Positions 12,201-40,829 of a DNA stretch of 64,000 bases are shown here, piece after piece; the first letter of the stretch is position 1, and every line of letters starts with the position of its first letter. Source of the DNA: Zygaena filipendulae. Lineage: Eukaryota > Arthropoda > Insecta > Lepidoptera > Zygaenidae. The position numbers and the translations under genes are program-made. Under the pieces are notes generated by a model. It was given only the letters and a program-made list of their open reading frames with translations. It did no database searches and was not told the DNA's origin. Location: NCBI GenBank assembly GCA_907165275.2, contig OU015650.1, positions 526,001 to 590,000 of the forward strand, given 5' to 3'.

Positions 12201-14216
12201 TATCAGTTGCTTCAACTGAACTATGAACTGCCTGAATTATAAATAAAACATAAGATTTTTATTGTAAAATAAGGAAATTAAGTAGATTAAGTTATGTCTA
12301 ATATACACACCTCAAATGCATTTTTGATATAAAGACTGTCATGTCTAACAGTGAAAGGCACAGTCTCAGGCCTAATGTTATAACTGACAGTAGCCTGTCC
12401 CGGTCGCTTGGTCAGGGCTAGCAGCCGGTACTCCCCCGCTGGCACCAAGCCAAAGCTAAACTCTCCATTTGTATCCGTGACAGAGTGACAGATCGGGGAA
12501 CCAGGCACACCTTGAAGGAGAGCTGTGTTGCATCCTTCAACACGGTATTTTGGACTTTCCTGTTAGATAAAATATTTTTAAGTATAAAAATAATCCATTT
12601 CGTTTTCAGGAAGAGATCGAATTTTAGTAATAAGGTGCCTATTGGATATGGTATCCGATAAAGTTTTCATTCCTTCATTCATTCATAATTATGTTGCACG
12701 AATTGCTGTTCCCCACGGTTACACCGAATTTCAGACTTCCCACGGGGATTCCGGGATAGCAAATACCCTAAGTCCTTTTCCAAATTCCTTAAAACGTGTA
12801 TACAAAATTTCATGATGATCTGTTCAGCCGTTCAAGTGTGAAAGCATAACAAACAAACAAACTCACTTTCGCATTTATAATAGTAAGAATTTTTTGTACT
12901 GGTAAAAAAGACAAGTAAATCCTAACTAATAATATTAATGTTAAAGTAACTCTGTCTGTCTGTTATGCTTTCACTCTTTAACAGCTCGACCGATCATTAC
13001 AAAATTTTGCACACACGTTGTCAGGGGTACAGAGAAGGACACAGGGTACTTTTTATTCCAGAATTCCTGCATGATCTCCAAAATTGATGCAGGTGAAACA
13101 GCAGGGAACAGCTAATTATAAGGTAGTTACCTCTTTTGAATACAGCACAATATACAGACCACCAATAGGATGGCCAAATGAAGTGACAGAGCCTTTGACA
13201 TCATAGCCCTTCACAGCCAAAACACCCACTGGCAGGGCAGTGTTGCCCTCCTTCACCTGAACCACAGCTTGAGAAGGGTCCAGCTTCCATCTACAAGACA
13301 TGACATGCTTATGAAATATACAGTGAAAACTATGGCTCCAACAAGGAAAAGAAAAATCTAATAGCACAAAACTACTCTTTAATTGGCATAACCAATGCAA
13401 AACTTGTGTGAACATGAACTTTGGTACTGATACCGTAAGATCTCTGCTTACCTTGGATGGGATGCTTTCACAACATATTTTCCTGGTATAACAGGAGTGA
13501 ACGTGAAATCACCACCTGCAGCAGTGATTGTATCTCTAACTTCCCCTTTTTCATTCACCAATTGAACCGATATCCCACTAGGACCTTGGTTTTGCCCAAC
13601 AGTGATCACTTTACCAGCTATTCCAAACCCGTTAAAGGCAAAGTTTATATCTTGCCCTGTAGAACACTGGTCAGCAACACCATCTACTAATAATTCTACT
13701 TTAGAAGGCTCAAAACTCCATCCAGCCGGAGGATGTACTTTTAAAACATATTCTCCCTTTTCATAAAGTGGTAAGAAATAGTATCCATTTGTAGGTGCAC
13801 ATTCAGTTTTTTCTTTCAGTGTTCCTTCTTTGGTGTACCTAAAATGAACATCAGAAGGCTGTATGGACTGATATCTTTAACCTAATTAATATAAGACCAA
13901 ACCAAATGATATGACGGAAATGTTATTTTGAATTAAAATTTTACTTGTACTGAAAATCTTATTTGAAAATGAGCTTTTGCACAATTGTTCTTGCAATTGA
14001 TAATAGTAAATTAGATAAGACGGAACTAAATAATTAAATTATTATAAATGCTTATAGGTTAACTTACAAACCGATCTCAATTTTCGAATAGTCCAATGAG
14101 ACGTGACTTTTAACAAATCCTCCACATCCTAGGATATCGTTTGCACTACATAACGTGATCAATGTTAAAAGTAAAACAAAATAAATCATCTTAGAAAGTA
14201 CAATCGCCATCGCCAT
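229..14216 (-). CDS. NOMO: NOMO (nodal modulator), BOS complex / ER multipass translocon subunit, 19 exons
   Basis: Exons on the minus strand: 14216-14068, 13838-13452, 13290-13131, 12559-12311, 11495-11327, 10748-10542, 9685-9604, 8736-8540, 7929-7745, 6834-6646, 6008-5805, 4745-4562, 4474-4272, 3529-3309, 2595-2422, 2052-1947, 1780-1593, 1188-1011, 516-229. All junctions read AG/GT and the phases agree, giving 1239 residues (human NOMO about 1222). A signal peptide (IYFVLLLTLITLCSA) is followed by the family start GCGGFVKS. Repeated beta-sandwich modules of the carboxypeptidase-regulatory type follow, with family landmarks KPLMKEYRFEPP and RGLLPDCVYTLHL, then a C-terminal membrane helix (SSLLVLAALGLGALALLA) and a basic end KPKRRT. 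In the family, NOMO joins nicalin and TMEM147 in the BOS complex, which helps insert multi-pass proteins at the ER. Start: ATG at 14216; an in-frame ATG at 14228 is also possible. Exons 1-4 are AT-balanced, while later exons are very GC-rich with Gly/Ala runs in exons 10, 11 and 14. Confidence 0.95.
780..1490. repeat. Fragments of the abundant CCCGCGGGAA-core dispersed repeat (NOMO intron 18)
   Basis: Several partial copies in both orientations. The family consensus reads AGCTGTTCCCCGCGGTTTC, then GGAGTTCCCGCGGGAATTCC, a GTACCCTATGTCC block, a CATGATGATCGGTTGAGCCG block, and ends in ACTCACTTTCGCATTTATA. Such tails are typical of a non-LTR retroelement or SINE family of moths; I cannot name the clade. 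The piece at 780-950 is reversed; the pieces at 1238-1490 are rearranged. The intron also has the spacer of the exon 18/19 boundary at 517-779, where I see only a CA-rich patch (520-545). Confidence 0.6.
2736..3052. mobile_element. Non-autonomous inverted-repeat transposon, family M1, copy in NOMO intron 14
   Basis: About 320 bp bounded by inverted ends, CAATGGGCATGTTGACTA on the left and GTCAACATCCATA on the right. Inner repeats TAGTCCGTC and GACGGACTAATTAG are also inverted, and the centre carries two GTGACGTCAC-like palindromes. Related copies lie at about 8847-9179, 11530-11860, 33283-33618 (reversed) and 49428-49550 (truncated). No coding capacity is visible. Confidence 0.75.
3866..4262. 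repeat. AGTAGTGT-type minisatellite in NOMO intron 13, split by an inserted repeat
   Basis: Degenerate units of about 10-12 bp (variants of CAGTAGTGTGC and CACTAGTGGGC) run from 3866 to about 3966 and resume at about 4140 up to the exon 13 donor side. A reversed copy of the CCCGCGGGAA-core dispersed repeat sits between the halves (about 4008-4140). Confidence 0.8.
5013..5662. mobile_element. Inverted-repeat transposon, family M2, full copy in NOMO intron 11
   Basis: Ends read TGCAACAATAGGGTACTTGC on the left and, on the other strand from the right, TGCAATAATAGGGTACTTGC: terminal inverted repeats of at least 28 bp. Length 650 bp, AT-rich, no open frame of note. A partial copy in reverse orientation lies at 15271-16170, where it was split by a Harbinger-like insertion. 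I could not settle a target duplication. Confidence 0.75.
6156..6315. repeat. 160-bp GC-rich foldback hairpin in NOMO intron 10
   Basis: The arm CCACAGTCTCGGCGGCGG... AACAAATGGTAGGCAACATA... AGTAGGCCACAGCT (6157-6235) is the near reverse complement of 6251-6315, with a loop of about 14 bases. The arms have indels in the GGC-repeat stretch. It could be a small foldback transposon or a source of a long hairpin RNA; the sequence alone does not decide. Confidence 0.8.
6438..6632. repeat. GT-rich microsatellite (GTGTATGCGTGTATGTGCGC)
   Basis: Imperfect GT/GC/AT alternation covering about 190 bp and ending just short of the exon 10 splice donor of NOMO (minus-strand GTCAGT at 6640-6645). It creates spurious Cys/Val or His/Thr frames on both strands. 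Confidence 0.9.
7316..7575 (-). pseudogene. C-terminal tail of a LINE reverse-transcriptase ORF (NOMO intron 9)
   Basis: Reading 7575 down to the TAG at 7316 gives about 86 open codons without a start. The pattern is that of the C-terminal end of many insect LINE polyproteins: a CSELLSLIALKVPARSCRYN-type stretch, then LHTELVSTNYRQNSFIWRA, then a segment ending in ARRLLENS. It lacks the polymerase core, so it is a 5'-truncated remnant. Assignment to LINE is by resemblance of this tail; the clade is not determined. Confidence 0.65.
7577..7618. repeat. GA-rich microsatellite
   Basis: Short run of GAGAGAGA / AAGAGAGAG units next to the LINE tail, inside NOMO intron 9. Confidence 0.85.
8045..8352 (-). 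mobile_element. Dispersed element E1 with a short conserved frame (NOMO intron 8)
   Basis: Shares long similarity, on the opposite strand, with 32495-32940 in hpo intron 4. Both contain GTAAATATTTGCAG(C/T)TAATTT, a CATTGACC/GGTCAATGAC block, the GCGATGTGTGTGTAAAGCG block and a CTTTCACACG end. On the minus strand 8240-8055 encodes 61 residues starting MRKINSIKK and ending GDVCVKRLSGERLHTLSFD. The hpo copy encodes a 74-residue frame with the same start and end. The superfamily is not recognised. Confidence 0.6.
8362..8490 (+). repeat. CCCGCGGGAA-core dispersed repeat, partial
   Basis: Forward partial copy (AGCTGGTCCTCGCGGTTTC start) in NOMO intron 8. It is followed at 8490-8522 by three to four copies of the 9-mer AGGTGACCA, just before the exon 8 donor. 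Confidence 0.6.
8847..9179. mobile_element. Inverted-repeat transposon, family M1, copy in NOMO intron 7
   Basis: Ends CAATGGGCATGTGGACTA and TAGTCCATATCCCTATTG are inverted repeats. The interior matches the copy at 2736-3052, including the two TGACGTCAC sites and the TAGTCCGTC / GACGGACTA inner repeats. A CCCGCGGGAA-type fragment follows at about 9300-9520 in the same intron. Confidence 0.8.
10077..10955 (+). repeat. Cluster of CCCGCGGGAA-core dispersed repeats around NOMO exon 6
   Basis: Three forward copies, at about 10077-10260, 10285-10513 and 10800-10955. The first two are in intron 6 and the third in intron 5. The second is the most complete, ending in a TTTATAATATTAGTAGAG tail as expected for a 3' end. 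Confidence 0.65.
11530..11860. mobile_element. Inverted-repeat transposon, family M1, copy in NOMO intron 4
   Basis: Left end CAATGGGCATGTTGACTA, right end TAGTCAACATCCCTATT. Same interior as the 8847 copy, to which it is very close. One of the two TGACGTCAC sites is changed to TGACGTGACG. Confidence 0.8.
12127..12193 (+). pseudogene. Short LINE C-terminal remnant (NOMO intron 4)
   Basis: On the plus strand this encodes PWNGLPEEVVLAPNIKILEN and stops at TGA. W-N-x-L-P-E-E-V-V is a common C-terminal pattern of insect LINE reverse transcriptases. A TTC-repeat and an AAATAAATGTATTTTC stretch, like a LINE 3' end, lie just upstream (12095-12126), so pieces of two elements may be joined. Confidence 0.45.
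12700..13113. repeat. Two oppositely oriented CCCGCGGGAA-core dispersed repeats (NOMO intron 3)
   Basis: A forward copy at about 12700-12890 faces a reversed copy at about 12925-13113, forming a loose inverted pair just downstream of the exon 3 donor at 13130. Confidence 0.65.
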
Positions 14217-14245
14217 TATTTGACGCATGACGAATGACTTTAGGC

Positions 14246-15268
14246 GCGTTCCGTGGATTCGCACGAATGTACTCGAGTCTCGAATGCGCTCGAGCGCGCT
14301 CAGGTGTGCGTTCCGTGGCTTCGCACGAATGCGCTCGAGCGCGCTCTGAACCCGTTCTGTGGCTTGGTGAAATTTTACTCTGACAACTGTCAGAGCGTAG
14401 TTTCACCCGTTCCGTGGCTTAGAGTGCAGCAACCAAACAACCATCTCCGAAGCAGGTTAATTTTCACTCTGACAGCTATGTATTGTTTAAGAAGTGTCAA
14501 AGTTTGCGCCAAAAACCGGATTCGTTGAAAAAGAAATTAATCGGAGTTCTTACGAACAAAGGGGAGGTGTCGTAGTCACAAAAAGTTTATAATTGGATGT
14601 AAAACAGTCTTATTTGGAATGTGAGTTGAGAGAAAACAAATGGCGCCTGAAATTTCAAATATTTTGAGGTTATAAAAACGACTCGATCGTTTTGTGGCTT
14701 GGTTGCAACTCAAACGAGTGAATTTTTAACCGAACAACTGCGCCCAAATCCACGGAACGCACAGTGTGCGTTCCGTGGATTCGCACGAATGCACTCGAAC
14801 GCGCTCGAGACCGCTCTGGTGTGCGTTCCGTGGCTTCGCACGAATGCACTCGAACGCGCTCGAGCGCGCTCTGAACCCGTTCTGTGGCTTGGTGAAATTT
14901 TACTCCGACAACTGTCAGAGTGTAGTTTCACGCGTTCCGTGGCTCAGAGTGCAGCAACCAAACAACCATCTCCGAAGCAGGTTAATTTTCACTCTGACAT
15001 GTATTGTTTGAAGTGTCAAAGTTTGCGCCAAAAACCGGATTCGTTGAAAAAGAAATTAATCGGAGTTCTTACGAACAAAGGGGAGGTGTCGTAGTCACAA
15101 TTGGATGTAAAACAGTCTTATTTGCAATGTGAGTTGAGAGAAAACCAATGGCGCCTGAAATTTCAAATATTTTGAGGTTATAAAAACAACTCGATCGTTC
15201 TGTGGCTTGGTTGCAACTCAAACGAGTGAAATTTTAACCGAACAACTGCGCCCAAACCCACGGAACGC
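14246..15268. mobile_element. Two tandem inverted-repeat units abutting the NOMO start
   Basis: Unit A (14246-14760) and unit B (14766-15268) each start with GCGTTCCGTGG and end with CCACGGAACGC. They meet at the palindrome ATCCACGGAACGCACAGTGT plus its mirror. The units are nearly the same inside: repeated CTCGAG/CGCGCTC blocks, GTTCTGTGGCTTGG, a GCAGCAACCAAACAACC block and a CGGAGTTCTTACGAACAAAG block. Unit A begins 30 bp upstream of the ATG at 14216 (18 bp from the ATG at 14228), so it occupies the NOMO 5' leader or core promoter region. No transposase frame is visible. Confidence 0.75.
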
Positions 15269-15450
15269 ACACCTGTCAGTGTCACATGACGCTGTCAACA
15301 CGACAGACGAGTGACATCTCCACATTTCTATCACAGATTAATAAGGAGATTAATGGCCTGCGTTTTGGCGGTAAGGTCAAAAGACGTAGGAACTTAGAAC
15401 CACAAACTACTTAGAACCGCTCTAAGTAGAGCTCTATTTTAATTGATTTA

Positions 15451-16093
15451 AGGCCGATCCGCACACAACAGTGCCGGCACAGTGCCGACACGTGCCGTTC
15501 AGTCAGTGTCAGTGAAATATGATATTGTAGCATACATTTTGTACGACGCTATCCGCACTCGTCAGTGACAGTGACGTTCAGTGATGTCAGTGCTGCTCCG
15601 GCATTCGCCGTGATCCGACGTGAATTTGTGGCGGACAATATTTTGCCTGATACGGTCGCAGTGTTTCAAGATGGACGACGAAAAGTTAATTGAATTGGTC
15701 CGTGTACACCCTGCTATTCATTAAGTTTAGATAAAAGTATGTCGAAAGAATATTTTGACATCCTGAAATACTCAAAAAACTTTAATTCATCATCTATCAG
15801 ATGCTTATAAAGGGTGGCGAACTCTCCTTCGTCTTCCCTTTTCCTCCACGCGTTATGAACCCATTTCTTTCTTCTCACATTTTCTTCGCCTTCATCTAAT
15901 AATAAAGCAATCGCAGCTAACTGTGATCTTGAATATCGAGGCATTTTACTAGCACGTCAAACTGCTGCAAGGTAGGTACTAAAAATCACTGCACGCCTCG
16001 CGTCGGTACTGACATGTGCGAATAGCACTTCACGGAACGGTACGGTACGGAACTGTCCGTCACGTGTCGGCACTGTTGTGTGCGGATCGGCCT
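15451..16093. mobile_element. Non-autonomous PIF/Harbinger-like element with TTA target duplication
   Basis: Terminal inverted repeats AGGCCGATCCGCACACAACA at both ends, extending to about 35 bp, flanked by TTA at 15448-15450 and 16094-16096. The 3-bp TWA duplication is diagnostic of PIF/Harbinger elements. Subterminal sequence is rich in CGTGCCG and TCAGTGTCAGTG repeats. It carries only the first part of a possible transposase frame (15714-15944, minus), so it is a deletion derivative of 643 bp. Confidence 0.85.
15714..15944 (-). pseudogene. Truncated N-terminal Harbinger transposase/nuclease-like fragment
   Basis: ATG at 15944 opens a 76-residue frame: MPRYSRSQLAAIALLLDEGE, then RRKKWVHNAWRKREDEGEF, then FEYFRMSKYSFDILLSKL. 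The W-V-h-x-W-x-x-R-x-x-x-G-E-F pattern followed by F-x-x-x-x-R-M is how many insect HARBI1/ALP1-like nucleases begin. The catalytic DDE part is absent. It lies wholly within the Harbinger-like element. Confidence 0.55.
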
Positions 16094-16170
16094 TTAAGCA
16101 TACATAATTTTCGTTTTATTTATTTTTTTGTATAACTGTAAGACTGAAAAAAAAATTCATGCGAGTACCC

Positions 16171-16603
16171 CAACGTCAAATCAACTTTTTTAAATTAGTG
16201 AACTGATTCGTCTTCAATCCTAATTTTCTTACCACCAATAATAAGTACAATGTAGTGAGTTTTTTCTCCTTCTCTTGTAAAGCTTCCTATTCTTTGCCTA
16301 TACCAGATAAGTTTAAATGGAAAAAAAAAAAACATTAGAAATGAACACACCTTAAGTTTGTATAAAATATTTAAAAATATATAAGAACCAGAAAAAGCTG
16401 TATAAAACACCATAGTGTGAAATACAACAGTTTGTAAATTATTAAGGTGCTCTAAAAATCTATTTGCGGTCAGTGACAATGTTTTTGGGTAATAATTATT
16501 GTTAAAAACACAGAACAAAAAATAGACTTAAAAATTACTCTTTTACTAAAGTATTTACTAGAGTAAAAAAACACATTCCCATACTAGTTGTGCCAAATAC
16601 GCT
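16171..16603 (-). other. CFAP20 3' flank / probable 3' UTR
   Basis: AT-rich. An open 107-codon frame (16518-16195, minus) shows no protein features, so I treat this as untranslated. No repeat recognised. Confidence 0.4.
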
Positions 16604-17412
16604 TTATGTTGCTACTGCAGTTTTAACCTTGTTCTGTATTGGCAAGAATAGTTTAAATTCTGCCGGTAGCTCATCCTCAGAATACAATCTGTCTGAAAAA
16701 TAAACTCTTCTTATCCGACAGTTTGCATGTATTTGCACCCTGAGTGTTTCTACATAATTGGTGCCGTATGCTCTTCGTGTGAAGTCAGCCAAATTAAACT
16801 GTATTTGGTTCCACCCCTCATCAAGACGCATTGGCATTGTACATATAAATGGTTTAACTCTTGTGGTGGATTGGTAATTGCTCGCTCTAAATCTCCGTCG
16901 TACATTCTTATCATCCAACACCTGGTAACAAGTTGAAGAAATAGTTTTTTTAAAGAAAACAACAAGTTATTACCTCAATTTAACATCCTTAGAGTGAAGT
17001 AACCAGATATTACTTACATTTTGACTTATAATAAACAACATTTAACATAAAGTATGTTTTCTTGAAGGGTAGCAAGAAAAAGACAACTATCTTACAAAAT
17101 TTATTTAGGTATTTAAACAAATCTGCATTTACTCACCTGTACTTCGAATGTGAAATACTTTTTGAGGTTCTTTATGATCATAACCAAAAAGGGCAGTTTG
17201 ATGCCAAGGGTCTTTTTAGGGTCGGCAGGGCACGTGATATACGTGGTGCTGACATTGGTGCCAACTATCTCGAGCACCAGGCTCTGGATGTCGTTGTCCG
17301 TGATCCTCTTTATGTGCCCATTGCGAACTTTTTTGTCCCAAATTTGCAAAGGCTTGCTGCCTATGCTGTAAAGAATTGATAGGAAACCCGACTGAAAAGT
17401 ATTCTTGAACAT
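16604..17412 (-). CDS. CFAP20: CFAP20 (cilia and flagella associated protein 20), two exons
   Basis: Exon 1 is 17412-17137 and exon 2 is 16921-16604, joined at CAG/GTGAGT and TTACCAG for 197 residues; the family is about 193. The start [20 protein letters not shown] and the blocks [20 protein letters not shown] and [20 protein letters not shown] match the whole-length DUF667 fold of this almost invariant protein. In the family it is an axonemal inner-junction protein that seals the A and B tubules and is needed for ciliary and sperm motility (Bug22 in flies and ciliates). Only the last few residues ([10 protein letters not shown]) differ from the usual ending. The gene is head-to-head with hpo. 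Confidence 0.97.
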
Positions 17413-18039
17413 GTCTATCGAACTCTTTCGTAATGTCGGTGTACTCTTACATTTAGGTGAACGTTAACTACGAATGTTTAATCGATAAAGAAAATTCTTT
17501 TGCGGTTGCATTGAGAACTTGACAGAATGACAGTAAATACTAAACACCGGGAATTTTGAACACGGCCATTGGCCATGCGTTTATTGTCAAGGCATCACCA
17601 TAGCAACGAAAACGTCAAAACAAATGTCATCACTTTCAGTTTTGTTAGTGCTTAAAAATCCGAATCTTTTTAATCTAAATCTTATAATCTAATCTTTTGA
17701 TATCTCTTTTTAAAAACTAGTGTGTTATTCTACTAATGTGTTGCAGATTTGATGTTTTTCTTTACTTAATACCCAAAACAAAATTATTTGTACGCTTGAT
17801 TATTGTTGCAAAATTGAATAACAAAACGCATTTGACAATTTGAAAATACTTAGGTATTTTAATCTGTGGATTATATGCAGCTCGAGTTGTATGTGCGTTT
17901 CCGATTTATTTTTGTAATATAAATATAATTTCGTTATATTTCCTCATTACATACTTTAAATGTGATGGTTTTGGTGATAATGAACTTTAGATAATACAGT
18001 ATATTTTATTTTGTTTGGTTTTGAAAGATATAGTTTAAA
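17413..18039. promoter_or_regulatory. Divergent intergenic region between CFAP20 and hpo (putative bidirectional promoter)
   Basis: Only 627 bp separate the CFAP20 ATG (17412, minus) and the hpo ATG (18040, plus), so both transcription starts must lie here or be further out in 5' leader introns. No repeat or transposon copy is recognised inside, in contrast to the rest of the window. No firm TATA or initiator assignment is made. Confidence 0.6.
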
Positions 18040-39140
<21,101 letters not shown>

Positions 39141-39150
<10 letters not shown>

Positions 39151-39300
39151 CCGCGCCCGCCGCGCGCCCGCCATCTAGCGGCTGCCAACAGAGCTTCTAG
39201 CCTCGCCCGCCCTGTTCCCGCCATCTAGCGGTTGCCAACAGAACTTCTAACTGCGCCCGCCGCGTGCCCGCCATCTAGCGGCCGCCTGCAGAACTTCAAT
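39141..39300 (+). repeat. 50-bp tandem repeat starting at the hpo stop codon
   Basis: GAACTTCTAG at 39141 contains the last two residues' codons and the stop. It recurs as GAGCTTCTAG (39191), GAACTTCTAA (39241) and GAACTTCAAT (39291), exactly 50 bp apart. Each unit also holds CGCCCGCC and CCCGCCATCTAGCGG. The array therefore begins in the coding sequence and forms the first 150 bases of the 3' UTR. Confidence 0.9.
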
Positions 39301-39423
39301 CTAACCGAGACCACTATGCTCGTCGGGCCAACTCTCTCTTAAACGCCCTCTGGTTGACGATTACGATAGTTTCTGTGAAACGACGATCCCTGCGGCCGCG
39401 CCTCCTGTGCCATACCTGGGGCT

Positions 39424-39548
39424 CTTAGCCAAGTTGACACGCGTTGCCGTTAAAACAAAAACTAAGGAACGCATCGTCACGTCACGTGGTCACGCAAAAT
39501 TGGACGACTGATTGGACGAAACGGTTAACGATTGTCAACTTGGCTAAG
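39424..39548. mobile_element. 125-bp MITE with CTTAGCCAAGTTGACA ends in the hpo 3' region
   Basis: CTTAGCCAAGTTGACA at 39424 and TGTCAACTTGGCTAAG at 39533-39548 are perfect inverted repeats. The next bases (GCGTTGCCGTTAA / GTTAACGAT) continue the pairing loosely. It probably lies within the hpo 3' UTR; a candidate AATAAA follows at 40233. Confidence 0.7.
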
Positions 39549-40592
39549 GGGGCTAGTCGCAAAAAGCGGCCGCGAATATCTCTCCTCTCTTTCTATCCCG
39601 GGGTCTCTACCGTTTTAAAGTATACCAATGAAATGCGTGAAGGCACGCAACAATACTCGTTCGGGGGCGATGCGTAAGGTCGTCTTTCACTTGGCATCGT
39701 AACATGATGTAATAGCACTATAATGATAGCAACGCGATTGTGTAACTGTGGTTGCTATCGTTTTGCGATTGCTTTCAGAAACGGTGGTTTTGAGATAAAA
39801 AAATGCATATTATTTCTGGCAATCGACCAATAACAACTTATTTGAAGAATCGTAGCTATTTAAACTTAATTGATTAATTTCGAAACCGCTATATTTCGGG
39901 CTGAAATGGAATAATTAATTAATTATATAGCATTTAAGTTACATAAAGTTTGTTATATAGAGAAGCAGCGTCCGTACGAATGTTGCCGTCGCTCGAGCCG
40001 CGTGCGTGTGATAATCGCATCACATTCGGTCGATTCGAGAGAACCAGTGTTCATAGTACTTTTTCCTATGAAACGACCAATATGCGGTGCTTAATTATAT
40101 AAATTCAGTGCCAAAAGAAGCAACGCAAACTTTCAGTTCCTGTTTTGATAAAAAACTTTAAGGCCTAAATTGAAAGATGCTTGATAATGATATGTTTAAT
40201 AGATTTATGCTCAAAACAAAAGTAAATTCAATAATAAAACATCTGTCGTTATCAACAATTTTATTTTAAAATTGATGAAATAATTTCTTAATTTTTTTTT
40301 TGTATCGCATAGTACTAATAATATTTTATACGTTCACTTGGACTTTAATGTTGACACAGTGTGTGAAATTGTGCTATATATGGACTTTACCCCGTGATAG
40401 ATGCACCTTGAAGATAAATATAGGTTAATTTATGAATGGGTCAGTCACGGAACCATGGGTTCACTGGTTGAGCCTCAAACTAAGAAGATATCCTAAGGCC
40501 AAGTCGTAAGACCAAGACAAACTATATAAATACGAACGCGTGTTGAACTCACGACAAGTTATAAAAAATCATACAAATTGTAACCAGCCTTA

Positions 40593-40829
40593 CCGCCGCA
40601 CTCAGAGTCGACTTTAATGATTACTTAGTTAAGTATAGATTTTTAAAACAAAACAGCCGCAATCAGAGACGTTCAGTAAATTAATGTTAATTGGCATTCG
40701 ATGAGATGTAACTTAATTAGTTAAATGCCAATTGACATTAATTTATTAAACTTGTCTGATTGCGGCAGTTTTGTTTTAAAAATCTATACTTAACTAAGTA
40801 ATCATTAAAGTCGACTCTGAGTGCGGCGA
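40593..40829. mobile_element. 237-bp palindromic element P, copy 1, with TTA target duplication
   Basis: Almost the whole element is an inverted repeat: CCGCCGCACTCAGAGTCGAC at the left, its complement at the right, inner blocks ACTTAGTTAAGTATAGATTT and GCCGCAATCAGA, and a short central loop near GAGATGTAACTTAATT. TTA flanks both sides (40590-40592, 40830-40832), as in PIF/Harbinger-type MITEs. Confidence 0.85.

Larger units (their letters stand above)
15271..16170 (-). mobile_element. Partial family M2 transposon, reversed, split by a Harbinger-like insertion
   Basis: 15271-15450 (CTGTCAGTGTCACATGAC, TCACAGATTAATAAGG, TTTTGGCGGTAAGGTC) and 16097-16170 (GACTGAAAAAAAAATTCATG, then GAGTACCCC) are the reverse complement of parts of the M2 copy at 5013-5662 and are collinear with it once 15451-16096 is removed. 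The other end of this M2 copy is missing at the junction with the tandem units. Confidence 0.7.

Noticed and set aside
15271..15450. NOMO or CFAP20 upstream exon
   Set aside because: The segment is the reverse of part of the M2 transposon at 5013-5662 and carries no frame.
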